DNA of 64,000 bases, taken from assembly GCF_001422885.1 (NCBI RefSeq), contig NZ_LMMZ01000039.1:71720-135719 (forward strand), read 5' to 3'. The notes under the pieces are model-generated. The model was not told the DNA's origin. It did not search any database and saw only the letters and a list, made by a program, of their open reading frames with translations. Positions within the stretch are counted from its first letter, which is position 1. Each line of letters begins with the position of its first letter. Positions 1-8,247 of the stretch are shown here, piece after piece. This DNA is from Methylobacterium sp. Leaf104. Lineage in GTDB: Bacteria > Pseudomonadota > Alphaproteobacteria > Rhizobiales > Beijerinckiaceae. The position numbers were made by a program, and so were the translations under genes.

Positions 1-369
1 TCCCTGCGCGCGCAGGGGCTGGCCGCCGTGGCGGGCCTCGTCGACGCCGCCCTGCCCCTGACCCAGAGCCGCCGGCTTCACCTCGCGGCCGGGCGGACCG
101 ACCTCCTCCTCCTCGTCCTGCGGCCACCGGAGGCGGAGAGCCCCAACGTGGCCGCGACCCGCTGGCGGATCGCCGCCGGCAAGGCCCTGCGCGACCGCTT
201 CGGCTGCATCGAGCGGCCATGCTGGCAGGTGACCCTCGACCGAAGCCGCAATGGGCGGACCGGACACTGGCTTCTGGAGTGGGATCATGCCGCGCATCGT
301 TTCGGTCTGGCTGGAGCATTGGCCGGTCACGCGGCTGAGGCGGGCGCACGGGTTCAGCGCTCGGGATGA
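1..369 (+). CDS. imuA: ImuA, C-terminal part (SOS mutagenesis accessory protein)
   Basis: The gene enters from outside the window: the frame is open from base 1 and stops at 367-369, so only about 122 C-terminal residues are seen. The remnant has the ASRRL-like stretch (TQSRRLHLAAG), a hydrophobic beta strand (LLLLVLRP) and the ATRWRI segment expected of the RecA-fold end of ImuA, which works with ImuB and DnaE2 in error-prone translesion synthesis. The next gene, imuB, starts inside it at 287 (83-bp overlap), so the two are translationally linked. Identification rests on this context plus the motifs. The promoter and any LexA box lie outside the window. Confidence 0.8.
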   Translation, partial: SLRAQGLAAVAGLVDAALPLTQSRRLHLAAGRTDLLLLVLRPPEAESPNVAATRWRIAAGKALRDRFGCIERPCWQVTLDRSRNGRTGHWLLEWDHAAHRFGLAGALAGHAAEAGARVQRSG

Positions 370-1822
370 CGGCCCCGTGGTCGTGGCCGCGATGGAGGCC
401 AACGGCCTGCGCCTGGTCGCGGTGGACGCCGCCGCCCGCGCCCTCGGCCTCGAACCCGGCGAGACCCTGGCCCGGGCCCGCGCGCGGATCGGCACGCCCG
501 TTTCCGTCCATCCTGCCGACCCGGAAGCGGATGAAGCCGCCCTGCACCGGCTCTGCCTCTGGGCCAAGCGCTACACCCCGGTCGTCGCGCCCTACGGCCC
601 GGCGGAGGGCGGGGATGGATTCTTCCTCGACATCGCCGGGGCGAGTCACCTGTTCGGCGGCGAGGCGCCGCTGCTGGCGGATCTCGCCCGGCGATTGTCC
701 GAGGGCGCGATCCCGACGCGGATCGCGCTGGCCGACACGCCCGCCTGCGCCTTCGCCCTGGCGCGCCACGGCGGGGGCGGCCTCGTGGCGCCCGGATGCA
801 ACGGGGAGGCCTTGCAGGCCCTGCCGGTCGCGGCCCTGCGCCTCGATCCCGGCACGGCGCAGGCCCTGGCCCGCCTCGGCCTGCGCCGGATCGGCGACCT
901 CGCCGCCGCGCCCCGCGCGCCCCTGGCCCGGCGCTTCGGCGAGATCCTACTGCTGCGCCTCGACCAGGCCCTCGGTCACCGTCCGGAGCCCCTCGTCCCG
1001 GCGGAGGACCCGCGCGACTTCGAGGCCGTACGCGGCTTCCTCGAGCCGATCGGCCGGCCGGAGACCATCGTCGCCACGGCCATGCGTCTGATGGAGGGAT
1101 TGGCCCCGCGGCTGGAGGCGGCCGGCCTCGGCGCCCGGGCTTTGCGGCTGTCCCTGACCCGCGTCGACGGGGTGGTGCGAACCCTCGACCTCGGGATGAG
1201 CCTGCCGACCCGCTGCCCGGCCCAGCTCGGGCGCCTGCTGACCCTGCGCCTCGACCGCCTCGGCCCGGCCCTCGATGCCGGTTTCGGCTTCGAGAGCGTG
1301 GGCCTCGCGGTCACCGCCACGGGTCCGATCGCGCCGCGTCAGGGGATGCTGGTGGAGGCCCCCACCGGTGGCGAGGGAGGAGCCGGACATCTGGGCGATG
1401 CCCTGCGCCAGCGCCTCGGCCGGCGGATGATGCGGCTCGGCTTCCGGGAGAGCCACCTGCCCGAGCGGGCCGAGGTCGTGGAGCCGTGGCGGACAGGCCT
1501 GCCTGCGAAGACGGGCCGGGCCGATCCGGCGCCCCAGCCGCGGCCGCTGGTGCTGCTCAGCCGGGGCGAGGCCGCCGAGGACGTCGTCGCACTCGCCCCC
1601 GATGGGCCGCCGCACCGCTTCCGCTGGCGCCGGCGCCTGCACCGGGTCGCCCATGCGGACGGGCCGGAGCGCATCGCCGACGCGTGGTGGCACGCCCCCG
1701 GGCCGACGCGGGACTACTACGTGGTGGAGGACGAGGCCGGCCGCCGCCTCTGGGTCTATCGCGAGGAATTCCTCACGATGGAAGCGCCCGCGCGCTGGTT
1801 CGTGCACGGGCTGTTCGCGTGA
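287..1822 (+). CDS. imuB: ImuB, Y-family polymerase-like mutagenesis protein
   Basis: This 511-residue protein belongs to the ImuB branch of Y-family DNA polymerases, which bridges ImuA, DnaE2 and the beta clamp rather than polymerising DNA. The start at 287 (MPRIVSVWLEHW) is preferred over 251 because a GGAGTGGG ribosome site precedes it and the typical ImuB N-terminus begins there. The first catalytic acidic pair of active Y polymerases is absent (SVWLEHWPV), and near residues 114-118 the sequence reads LDIAG with no following catalytic Glu, as expected for a non-catalytic member. The C-terminus ends in the usual WYVEDEAGRRLWVYRE-like block (here YYVVEDEAGRRLWVYRE). No dnaE2 follows; the next gene is unrelated. 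Confidence 0.92.
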   Translation: MPRIVSVWLEHWPVTRLRRAHGFSARDDGPVVVAAMEANGLRLVAVDAAARALGLEPGETLARARARIGTPVSVHPADPEADEAALHRLCLWAKRYTPVVAPYGPAEGGDGFFLDIAGASHLFGGEAPLLADLARRLSEGAIPTRIALADTPACAFALARHGGGGLVAPGCNGEALQALPVAALRLDPGTAQALARLGLRRIGDLAAAPRAPLARRFGEILLLRLDQALGHRPEPLVPAEDPRDFEAVRGFLEPIGRPETIVATAMRLMEGLAPRLEAAGLGARALRLSLTRVDGVVRTLDLGMSLPTRCPAQLGRLLTLRLDRLGPALDAGFGFESVGLAVTATGPIAPRQGMLVEAPTGGEGGAGHLGDALRQRLGRRMMRLGFRESHLPERAEVVEPWRTGLPAKTGRADPAPQPRPLVLLSRGEAAEDVVALAPDGPPHRFRWRRRLHRVAHADGPERIADAWWHAPGPTRDYYVVEDEAGRRLWVYREEFLTMEAPARWFVHGLFA

Positions 1823-1929
1823 GGAGACGAGGACGGAAGGCGACCGAACGAGACCGGTTTTTCAACCTGTGATAGAATTTCTTGCGATCAGACGCGCGTG
1901 TCCGACGATAGGATATCGAGGCGGTCGGA

Positions 1930-2493
1930 ATGGTCTCCACCGGACAGGGGCGACGCCGGATCCGGCCGACCGTAGCGGCGATGCTGGGGATGGTTCTCGT
2001 CTCGGCCTCGGTCGCCGCCTTGGAGGACCGCGGCCGCGCCGCCTTCGTCGAGGCTCATCGCTGTGCCGTGGTGGAGCGGCTGAGCAGCATCCACCTGCTT
2101 GGCCCGCGCTCCACGTCCCGAGAGCGGTTCCTCGCCGTGAGTCTCGCCCAGACGGATGACCATTACGTGCAGTGCATCTTCTTCGACGACGATCGGAAGA
2201 TGTACTGCGAAGCTTCCTCGGGCGCGTATGCCCGGGGGGCCGAAATGCCCGGCCCTCTTCTGCCCGAGCCCGCGAGGGCGGCCCTGTATCGACTGGGCTT
2301 CGTGGAGGTCAACCGGAACGAGAACTATCAGCGGGAGATCGAGCTCGGCACGCCGCCCGACTTCGATGCCGTGGCCGATCTCATGATCGGCGCGTTGTAT
2401 GATGCCTACCGAGCACGCGAGACCACGCCCCTGAAATTCAACGCACCGCGGGCGATTCTCTCCCGCAATGCCTGTCCCGGGCCGGTCAGCTGA
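1930..2493 (+). CDS. Exported protein with TY-Chap-like segment, unknown function
   Basis: This 187-aa protein has a basic N-terminus and a hydrophobic stretch (residues 14-30, VAAMLGMVLVSASVAAL) that looks like a signal peptide with cleavage after the alanines. The C-terminal half contains LGFVEVNRNENYQREIEL followed by a helix ending in LMIGALYDAYR, resembling the TY-Chap/YbjN-type peptide-binding fold; I recognise this by pattern only. Three cysteines remain after the signal region (CAVVE, VQCIF, MYCEA). The start at 1930 follows GAGGCGGTCGGA. It is convergent with thiC and shares a terminator hairpin whose loop contains its stop codon. Function is unknown. Confidence 0.6.
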   Translation: MVSTGQGRRRIRPTVAAMLGMVLVSASVAALEDRGRAAFVEAHRCAVVERLSSIHLLGPRSTSRERFLAVSLAQTDDHYVQCIFFDDDRKMYCEASSGAYARGAEMPGPLLPEPARAALYRLGFVEVNRNENYQREIELGTPPDFDAVADLMIGALYDAYRARETTPLKFNAPRAILSRNACPGPVS

Positions 2494-2507
2494 GACCGGC
2501 CCGGGAC
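2474..2507. terminator. Bidirectional hairpin terminator between convergent genes
   Basis: A perfect 14-bp inverted repeat (GTCCCGGGCCGGTC at 2474-2487, its complement at 2494-2507) encloses a 6-nt loop that is AGCTGA; the TGA in the loop is the stop codon of the upstream plus-strand gene. It sits between that gene and the end of thiC. There is no long T tract on either side, so termination strength is inferred from the stem alone. Confidence 0.65.
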
Positions 2508-2515
2508 GCGACCTC

Positions 2516-4408
2516 CTACTCCGCCGCGTCGACGTAGAGCTTGCCGCCCTCGGCCTGGAACTCGGCGGATTTCGCCGCCATGCCGGCCTCGCGCTCGGCC
2601 GCGCTCAGGGGCGCGGCCTCGCCGAGCACCTGCCCGGCCGCCTCCATCGCCAGCACCTCGGCGCGCAGGTCCTGCGTGATCTTCATCGAGCAGAACTTCG
2701 GGCCGCACATCGAGCAGAAATGCGCGACCTTGTGGGCGTCCTTCGGCAGGGTCTCGTCGTGGTAGGCGCGCGCCGTGTCGGGGTCGAGGGAGAGGTTGAA
2801 CTGGTCCTCCCAGCGGAAGTCGAACCGGGCCCGCGACAGGGCGTCGTCGCGAAGCTGCGCCGCCGGGTGGCCCTTGGCGAGGTCGGCGGCATGGGCCGCG
2901 ATCTTGTAGGTGATCACGCCTTCCTTGACGTCGTCGCGGTTGGGCAGACCGAGATGCTCCTTCGGGGTGACGTAGCAGAGCATCGCGCAGCCGAACCAGC
3001 CGATCATCGCGGCGCCGATGCCGGAGGTGATGTGGTCGTAGCCGGGGGCGATGTCGGTGGTCAGCGGGCCGAGGGTGTAGAACGGCGCCTCGCCGCACTC
3101 CACGAGCTGCTTTTCCATGTTCACCTTGATCTTGTGCATCGGCACGTGGCCGGGGCCCTCGATCATGGTCTGGCAGCCCTTGTCCCAGGCGATCTTGGTG
3201 AGTTCGCCCAGGGTCTCCAGCTCGGCGAACTGCGCCGCGTCGTTGGCATCCGCGATGGAGCCGGGGCGCAGGCCGTCGCCGAGCGAGAACGAGACGTCGT
3301 AGGCCCGCATGATGTCGCAGATCTCGTCGAAGCGCTCGTAGAGGAACGACTCCCGGTGGCCGGCGAGGCACCAGCGCGCCATGATCGAGCCGCCGCGCGA
3401 GACGATACCGGTGACCCGGCGCGCCGTGAGCGGCACGTGGGCGAGGCGTACGCCCGCATGGATCGTGAAGTAGTCGATGCCCTGCTCAGCCTGCTCGATG
3501 AGCGTGTCCTTGAAGACCTCCCAGTCGAGCTTCAGCGGGTCGCCGCCGACCTTCTCCAGGGCCTGGTAGATCGGCACGGTGCCGATCGGAACCGGCGAGT
3601 TGCGCACGATCCACGAACGGATGTTGTGGATGTTGCGGCCCGTCGAGAGGTCCATCACCGTGTCGGCGCCCCAGCGGGTCGCCCAGACCAGCTTCTCGAC
3701 CTCCTCGGCGGCCGAGGACGTCACGGCGGAGTTGCCGATATTGGCGTTGATCTTCACCAGGAAGTTGCGGCCGATCGCCATCGGCTCCACCTCGGGGTGG
3801 TTGATGTTGGCCGGGATGATGGCGCGGCCCCGGGCCACCTCGTCGCGGACGAACTCGGGCGTGATGAAGGCCGGCAGGGACGCGCCGAAGCTGTTGCCGT
3901 CGGCCAGCGCCACCTGCGCGCCCTCCAGCATCGTCTGGCGGGCGAGGTTCTCGCGGTTGGCGACGTAGATCATCTCCTCGGTGATGATCCCGGCGCGGGC
4001 GAACTCGTACTGCGTCACCATCTGGCCGGGGCCGGCCTTGCGGATCTCGCGGGTGGCCGGGCACGGGGCCACGAGCTTGTCCTCGGGCACGAAGCCGTTG
4101 TCCTCGGGCTTGACCGCGCGCGGGGTCACCGTGGCGTAGCCGCGCCGGGCGATCCAGGGCTCGCGCACCAGCGGCAGGCCGGCATGGAGGTCGATCCTGG
4201 CATCCGTCTCCGTGTAGGGACCCGACGGATCGTAGACTCGCACCGGGGCCTCCTTCGGATCGCTGAGCGTGATCTCGCGGAACGGCACCCGGATGTCGTC
4301 GTGCCCGGCCACGGGCGCGTAGACCTTGCGCGAGCCCATGATCGGGCCGGTGGTCACCGCCTGCGGCTGGCCCTGCGGCAGATCCTTCGGGAGAACGGGT
4401 GCATTCAT
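2516..4408 (-). CDS. thiC: Phosphomethylpyrimidine synthase ThiC
   Basis: ThiC is the radical-SAM enzyme that rearranges aminoimidazole ribotide into HMP phosphate, the pyrimidine half of thiamine. The 630-aa length is normal for the family. The C-terminal iron-sulfur motif C-x2-C-x4-C is present at C565, C568 and C573 (CSMCGPKFC), and core blocks such as SRGGSIMARW and IEGPGHVPMHKI are intact. The start at 4408 has an AGGAG site at 4417-4421. Expression is clearly controlled by the TPP riboswitch upstream. It appears monocistronic: the next gene downstream is convergent, and no other thi gene is in the window. Confidence 0.97.
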   Translation of the reverse strand: MNAPVLPKDLPQGQPQAVTTGPIMGSRKVYAPVAGHDDIRVPFREITLSDPKEAPVRVYDPSGPYTETDARIDLHAGLPLVREPWIARRGYATVTPRAVKPEDNGFVPEDKLVAPCPATREIRKAGPGQMVTQYEFARAGIITEEMIYVANRENLARQTMLEGAQVALADGNSFGASLPAFITPEFVRDEVARGRAIIPANINHPEVEPMAIGRNFLVKINANIGNSAVTSSAAEEVEKLVWATRWGADTVMDLSTGRNIHNIRSWIVRNSPVPIGTVPIYQALEKVGGDPLKLDWEVFKDTLIEQAEQGIDYFTIHAGVRLAHVPLTARRVTGIVSRGGSIMARWCLAGHRESFLYERFDEICDIMRAYDVSFSLGDGLRPGSIADANDAAQFAELETLGELTKIAWDKGCQTMIEGPGHVPMHKIKVNMEKQLVECGEAPFYTLGPLTTDIAPGYDHITSGIGAAMIGWFGCAMLCYVTPKEHLGLPNRDDVKEGVITYKIAAHAADLAKGHPAAQLRDDALSRARFDFRWEDQFNLSLDPDTARAYHDETLPKDAHKVAHFCSMCGPKFCSMKITQDLRAEVLAMEAAGQVLGEAAPLSAAEREAGMAAKSAEFQAEGGKLYVDAAE

Positions 4409-4410
4409 CG

Positions 4411-4443
4411 GTTTCGCTCCTGGCGTGGGAGACGATCCGGTTC
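4411..4443 (-). promoter_or_regulatory. thiC expression platform: SD-sequestering hairpin and anti-aptamer strand
   Basis: Just upstream of thiC the mRNA can fold CTCC (plus 4428-4431) onto the GGAG of the ribosome site (plus 4417-4420) across a 7-nt loop, hiding it. Immediately 5' of this lies GAACCGGATC (plus 4434-4443), which is perfectly complementary over 10 nt to GATCCGGTTC inside the TPP aptamer (plus 4519-4528). The two pairings suggest translational control: aptamer folding frees the leader for the SD hairpin, while the aptamer-leader duplex would disturb it. The pairing is seen; the switching order is inferred. Confidence 0.5.
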
Positions 4444-4493
4444 ATGGGCGGAGGGATTGGACGGGATGGCGCCTGGAGATTCGCGCCGTCGTT

Positions 4494-4593
4494 GAGATTC
4501 CCGTCCCTCCGCCGGTACGAACCGGATCAGGTTCAAGGGTCAGGGCGACGCGCCCAATCTCAGCTCCCGTACTCGGAGCCCCCCTCGGAATGC
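4494..4593 (-). promoter_or_regulatory. TPP (thiamine pyrophosphate) riboswitch
   Basis: Read on the minus strand, the leader contains the conserved THI-element blocks in order: GGGGGGCTCCG, GGAGCTGAGA, the central CGCCCTGACCCTTGAACCTG and GATCCGGTTCGTACCGGCGG, ending GAGGGA. Flanking ATTCC and GGGAAT can form P1. It lies 85 nt upstream of thiC, the usual target, and binds TPP to lower its expression. Confidence 0.95.
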
Positions 4594-4596
4594 TTC

Positions 4597-4626
4597 CAGA
4601 TTCGAGGTCGGCGGCCGGTTTGTCAA
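4597..4626 (-). promoter_or_regulatory. Probable sigma-70-type promoter of thiC
   Basis: The minus strand has a perfect TTGACA (plus 4621-4626) followed after 17-18 nt by GAATCT/AATCTG. The predicted transcript start, about 7 nt later near 4590, falls at the first base-paired strand of the riboswitch, which supports the assignment. The -10 is weak. Confidence 0.5.
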
Positions 4627-4665
4627 TCACCGGTCCGGCAAACCGACGCGGAAGAGGGTGTGAAA

Positions 4666-4691
4666 CGAACTTTATCGTCAGGCCCCGCGTT
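4666..4691 (+). promoter_or_regulatory. EcfG-like (general stress response) promoter candidate
   Basis: CGAAC at 4666-4670, a 17-nt spacer and CGTT at 4688-4691 match the alphaproteobacterial GGAAC-N16/17-CGTT consensus with one mismatch. It would give a roughly 45-nt leader for the BA14K gene that starts at 4744. Confidence 0.4.
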
Positions 4692-4743
4692 CGTTCACCA
4701 GAAGTTCGACCCTCGGGGTCGGCACACGAACGAAGGTTCTCCC

Positions 4744-5484
4744 ATGAAGCGCATATTCCTGGCATCGGCCGCCCTGGTCGGTGCCCTCTCGCTGATTCCC
4801 GCCTCCGCCGATGCGCGTCCGGGCGGTGGCGGCGGCTTCCGGGGCGGTGGCGGCGGCTTCCACGGCGGTGGCATGGGCGGCGGCGGGTTCCGCGGCGGCA
4901 ACTTCGGCGGGGGTGGCTTCCGTGGCGGTCTCGCTCAGGGCGGCGGGTTCCGCGGCGGCAATGTCGGGGGCAACTTCGGCGGCGGCGGGTTCCGCGGCGG
5001 CCTGGCGCAGGGGGGCTTCAACCGCGGCGGCTTCAATCGCGGCGGGGCCGTCGGTGTGGGTGCCGTCGGCGCCGGAGCGGGCCTTGCCGCCGGCAACGGC
5101 TTCCGGGGCGATCGCGGCGGCTTCAATCGGGGCGGGTTCAATCGGGGCGGCGCCTATGCCGGACGCGGCTACGGCTACCGCCGCGGCTACGGCGGGCTCG
5201 GCCTCGGGCTCGGCCTGGGTCTCGCGGGAGCCGGGATCGGCTACGGCCTCGGCAGCGCCTATGGCGGCTATTACGGCGACGACTACTATGCCGGCGGTTA
5301 TGCCCCGGCCTATTACGGCGGCTCCGCGCCCTATGGCGGCTATGCCGCGACGGGCTACGAGGCCGGTCCGGAAGTCGCCACCGGCGGCGACGACGTCGCC
5401 TACTGCGTCCAGCGCTTCCGCTCCTACGACCGCCGCAGCGGGACCTATCTCGGCAATGACGGCCAGCGCCACGCCTGCCCGTGA
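4744..5484 (+). CDS. Exported glycine-rich BA14K family protein
   Basis: This 246-aa protein begins with a clear signal peptide (MKRIFLASAALVGALSLIPASADA, cleavage near residue 24). A long low-complexity region of repeated GGGFRGG, RGGFNRGG and GYGYRRGYG units follows. The last about 27 residues (YCVQRFRSYDRRSGTYLG, then a terminal Cys) form the BA14K module, named for a Brucella immunoreactive, lectin-like protein and common in Hyphomicrobiales envelopes. The start at 4744 is chosen because the signal peptide begins there. The repeats are Gly/Phe/Arg/Asn rich and may be length-variable. A strong terminator follows directly. Molecular role is unknown. Confidence 0.85.
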   Translation: MKRIFLASAALVGALSLIPASADARPGGGGGFRGGGGGFHGGGMGGGGFRGGNFGGGGFRGGLAQGGGFRGGNVGGNFGGGGFRGGLAQGGFNRGGFNRGGAVGVGAVGAGAGLAAGNGFRGDRGGFNRGGFNRGGAYAGRGYGYRRGYGGLGLGLGLGLAGAGIGYGLGSAYGGYYGDDYYAGGYAPAYYGGSAPYGGYAATGYEAGPEVATGGDDVAYCVQRFRSYDRRSGTYLGNDGQRHACP

Positions 5485-5510
5485 AGGCTGACGCGTCACC
5501 GCAGCATCGA

Positions 5511-5536
5511 AGGGCTCCGCCGCGAGGCGGAGCCCT
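5511..5536 (+). terminator. Rho-independent terminator after the BA14K gene
   Basis: An 11-bp perfect stem AGGGCTCCGCC / GGCGGAGCCCT closes a GCGA tetraloop and is followed by TTCGCGTTTCG. It lies 26 bp after the BA14K stop codon. Confidence 0.75.
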
Positions 5537-5580
5537 TTCGCGTTTCGAGAGCCGGGCTTGCGGCCGCCGAGGGCGGCGCC

Positions 5581-5835
5581 TCAGGACCCCTGCAGGCTCT
5601 CGGCGAAATCGTCCGGCACCTCGCCGAAACTGCCGAGGATGGACGCGCTCTCCAGTTCCCCCGTCTCGTCGTCGGCCACGACCTTGATCGCCGCCGTGCC
5701 GGGGAAGCGCGCCGCCATGGCCTCGGCTTTCTTCAGCGCCCCGCTCTCCGTCACCGCCACCTCGCGGTCCCCCGGCGAGAGCCGCTTGCGCTTGAGCACG
5801 AAGGTCTGCACCAGGAACGTCGTCTTAAGGGCCAT
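5581..5835 (-). CDS. Small conserved-type cytoplasmic protein, unknown
   Basis: This 84-aa protein starts MALKTTFLVQTFVLKRKRL. The start at 5835 is preferred over the longer reading to 5922, whose extra residues look like shadow sequence, and a GGAGAG site lies about 12 nt upstream. It has an alternating strand/helix pattern (FLVQTFVLKRK, ALKKAEAMAARF, AAIKVVADDETGEL) with no signal peptide or transmembrane segment. I do not recognise a family; I believe similar 80-90 residue proteins are common in this lineage. It is convergent with the BA14K gene. Confidence 0.6.
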   Translation of the reverse strand: MALKTTFLVQTFVLKRKRLSPGDREVAVTESGALKKAEAMAARFPGTAAIKVVADDETGELESASILGSFGEVPDDFAESLQGS

Positions 5836-5952
5836 CGCAGGAGTCTCTCCACCGGGCGCACCGGATCGCGTCGGGTCCGGAGGTCGAGGGGCACCTAGCA
5901 CGAAAGCTCGCTCGGCCCCCACGATGCCCGAATGCCGCGGCCGCCCGTCCGG

Positions 5953-6183
5953 TCAGGGTTCGTCCGCTTCCGGGTCGTGGGACGCGTCGAGGCGCTGGAT
6001 CAGGCGGCTTCCGTCCCAGAGCTCGACCGACCGTCCATCCACGAAGTCCCGGGCCCGCTCGATGGCCTCGGCCTCGGTGCAGCCCGCGAGGGACTTGGTG
6101 CGAAGGACACGGCCGGAAGCGTCGAGCAGGAGAACGCGGTAGGCGTGAGGCGAGGCCTGCCGCCCCGACGTATCGTCACGCAT
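5953..6183 (-). CDS. Small DUF-type protein, unknown
   Basis: This 76-aa reading starts at the ATG at 6183. The core AYRVLLLDASGRVLRTKSL, then AEAIERARDFVDGRSVELWD, is a compact beta-beta-alpha-beta pattern seen in short proteins that occur many times in Methylobacterium-type genomes. The upstream ribosome site is weak (GAGCACAGC). Longer readings on the same strand extend into non-coding-looking sequence, so the short form is preferred. No function can be assigned. The 185 bp between it and the next gene contain nothing else I can support. Confidence 0.5.
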   Translation of the reverse strand: MRDDTSGRQASPHAYRVLLLDASGRVLRTKSLAGCTEAEAIERARDFVDGRSVELWDGSRLIQRLDASHDPEADEP

Positions 6184-6368
6184 GCTGTGCTCACAACCTC
6201 GACATCGCCGCCATCGGGCGCGACGTCCCGGACTCCAAGCCCTGCACGACCTGTCCGCACCCGCGGCAAGCGTACGGCCCGGCTCGTTGACGGACACATT
6301 GCATCGCAGGCATTCAGCCGGCAAATCAAATATCGCACCCCGTCCGCCGTGGCGGAGCATCTGCTCCA

Positions 6369-7136
6369 TCACCAGAGGCGAACGAGCCTGAAACCGGCGA
6401 TCACATCGGTGAGATCGATGCCGAACGTCTCGGTCAACAGCAGGCTGGCCCGGAACAGGGGTCGGGTGAAAGCCGAGGAAGCCAGGAACAGGCCCAGCAG
6501 GACGAGGCTCGGATGCCGGGCCATCCGGTCCGTCCACGATAGGATGGCGGTTCCGGAGTCGGGCAGCCATGGCCGGAGGATGCCGTAGCCGTCCAGGCCC
6601 GGGACCGGCATCAGGCCGAGGACCAGGGCCGTCCCCTGGAACAGAACCGAGACGGCGAGAACCGCCCGCAGGGTCTCGGCCTCCGCACTCGTCAGGCTGT
6701 AGAGCAGCGCGAGCGTGAGAAGGAAGGCGAAGCTCATCGCCGGACCGGCCGCAGCCACCGCGGATTGCCGGCCCCGGCTCAGCCCTGCCTCGGGCGGGAC
6801 ACCGGCTCCGCTGGGAAACCCGATGCCGCCCAGGATGGTGAACAGGGCCGGCAGCAGCATGGTCGCCACAGGGGCGGGCGCCCGCAGCGGATCAAGGGTC
6901 AGCGCCCCGGTCGGAGCCAGGCCGCAATGGTGCGCGGCGCGCGCATGGCCATACTCGTGCAGGCACTGGCCGAGCACCCAACCGGTCATCAGAAACACGA
7001 AGGCGGCGCCCGAGCCCGCGAGTGCCCCGGCGCCGATGCCGAAGCCGATTCCGCAGAAGATCAACCCGAGGAGGAGCACGTTCGGGCTCAGGCCCGGAAC
7101 GCCCGCGGCCCGTCCATCGCCGGACGATCCCGTCAT
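6369..7136 (-). CDS. Site-2-protease-like (peptidase M50 family) membrane protein
   Basis: This 255-aa polytopic protein carries the zinc-protease signature HEYGH at residues 60-64 in a hydrophobic segment and a second conserved element PVPGLDGYG with Asp182, corresponding to the NPxPxLDG motif of intramembrane metalloproteases. Five or six membrane spans are visible. The start at 7136 (MTGSSGDG) is the first sensible Met; the upstream reading to 7439 is Arg/Pro-rich and probably not translated. Active-site residues look complete, so it may cleave membrane-embedded substrates such as anti-sigma factors, but no partner gene is adjacent. The 240 bp upstream hold no gene. Confidence 0.8.
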   Translation of the reverse strand: MTGSSGDGRAAGVPGLSPNVLLLGLIFCGIGFGIGAGALAGSGAAFVFLMTGWVLGQCLHEYGHARAAHHCGLAPTGALTLDPLRAPAPVATMLLPALFTILGGIGFPSGAGVPPEAGLSRGRQSAVAAAGPAMSFAFLLTLALLYSLTSAEAETLRAVLAVSVLFQGTALVLGLMPVPGLDGYGILRPWLPDSGTAILSWTDRMARHPSLVLLGLFLASSAFTRPLFRASLLLTETFGIDLTDVIAGFRLVRLW

Positions 7137-7377
7137 GGCGCGCGGCGCCGGACCGGTGCGGGCCGGACGGCCCGGTCGTGCACTTGCTCGAGCCGGCGGC
7201 GGGGGGAGACGGGAACGGGCGCTTTCACGCGACGCAACATCGCTGGTGACACGCCAAAGTCCAGTCCCTACCTCTCGGACACGCCCCGAAGCCCCTTCCT
7301 CGGGTCCGGCGCGGTTCGGCGCCCCGCCATGACACCTCGAGGCTTCGCCGGATCGCGGCCTCCCATCAGTCGAGCGC

Positions 7378-8223
7378 ATGCGTCTTCTCGCTTCCCTCGT
7401 GGCCACCGCGTTCCTCGGGCTCTCCCTCCTGGGAGTCACGCTCCTGACCGTGTTCCAGCGCCACCTGATCTACCCCGGCGCCTTCCGCAGCCAGGCGCCC
7501 ACTCCGGCGCGTCCGGCACCGGCGGGCACGGAGGCGATCAGCCTGCCGACGGCCGACGGGGAGCGCCTGCTCGGGTTCTGGCGCGCGCCGGAGCCGGGCT
7601 GCCCCGTCATCCTCACGCTCCACGGCAACGGCTCGCGCCCGGAGCCCGGCGCGGCGCGCTTTGCCGGCGCGCCCTGGCGCACCGCGGGCTGGGGCGTCCT
7701 CGCCATCGCCTATCGCGGCTATCCCGGCTCGACCGGGAGCCCGAGCGAGGCGGGCCTGATCGCCGACGGGCAGGCGGCCTACGCGCTGGTCCAGGCCCGG
7801 GCGCCCGGGGCGCCGGTGCTGCTGCACGGGCACTCCCTCGGCGCCGCGGTGGCGGTGGCCCTGGCCGAGAGCCGGCCGCATCTCGGCCTCTATCTCGAGG
7901 CGCCGTTCGATTCCCTCTCGGCCATCGTCGCCGGGCGTTTCCCATACCTGCCGACCCGCCTGCTCCTGCAGGACACGTTCCGGTCCGATTCCCGCATCGC
8001 CGCGGGTACCGGGCCGGTGCTCATCGTCCATGGCGCGGACGATGCGGTGGTGCCCAGGGCGCATGCCGAGCGGCTGGCCGCGCTCGCCGGTCCGCGCGCG
8101 CAAATGACGGTGATCGCCGGCGACCACGTGTCCATCCTGGGGACGCAGGACCGGCAGGCCCTCGATGTCTTCGGATCGAACGATCCGGCCTGCCGCCCCC
8201 TTGTCCCGCCAGCGGTCCGCTGA
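7378..8223 (+). CDS. Membrane-anchored alpha/beta hydrolase
   Basis: This 281-aa protein has an N-terminal hydrophobic anchor (residues 3-25), then an alpha/beta-hydrolase fold: oxyanion-type HGNG (82-85), nucleophile elbow GHSLG with Ser153, acid at Asp221 or Asp222 (VHGADDAVVP) and His250 (GDHVSI). The architecture (anchor, short linker ending in HLIYPG, hydrolase) matches the BEM46/ABHD13-like group. All triad residues are present, so it is probably an active esterase, lipase or peptidase facing the periplasm; the substrate is unknown. The C-terminal tail after about 262 is irregular. The next gene starts 24 bp later. Confidence 0.82.
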   Translation: MRLLASLVATAFLGLSLLGVTLLTVFQRHLIYPGAFRSQAPTPARPAPAGTEAISLPTADGERLLGFWRAPEPGCPVILTLHGNGSRPEPGAARFAGAPWRTAGWGVLAIAYRGYPGSTGSPSEAGLIADGQAAYALVQARAPGAPVLLHGHSLGAAVAVALAESRPHLGLYLEAPFDSLSAIVAGRFPYLPTRLLLQDTFRSDSRIAAGTGPVLIVHGADDAVVPRAHAERLAALAGPRAQMTVIAGDHVSILGTQDRQALDVFGSNDPACRPLVPPAVR

Positions 8224-8247
8224 CGGACCCATCCGACGGAGAGGCCC

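Noticed and set aside
1823..1870. Short ACCG...CGGT plus TTTTT after imuB as a terminator
   Set aside because: Only a 4-bp stem; too weak to call.
2468..4495. Plus-strand open frame antisense to thiC
   Set aside because: Shadow of thiC with no motif; thiC is certain.
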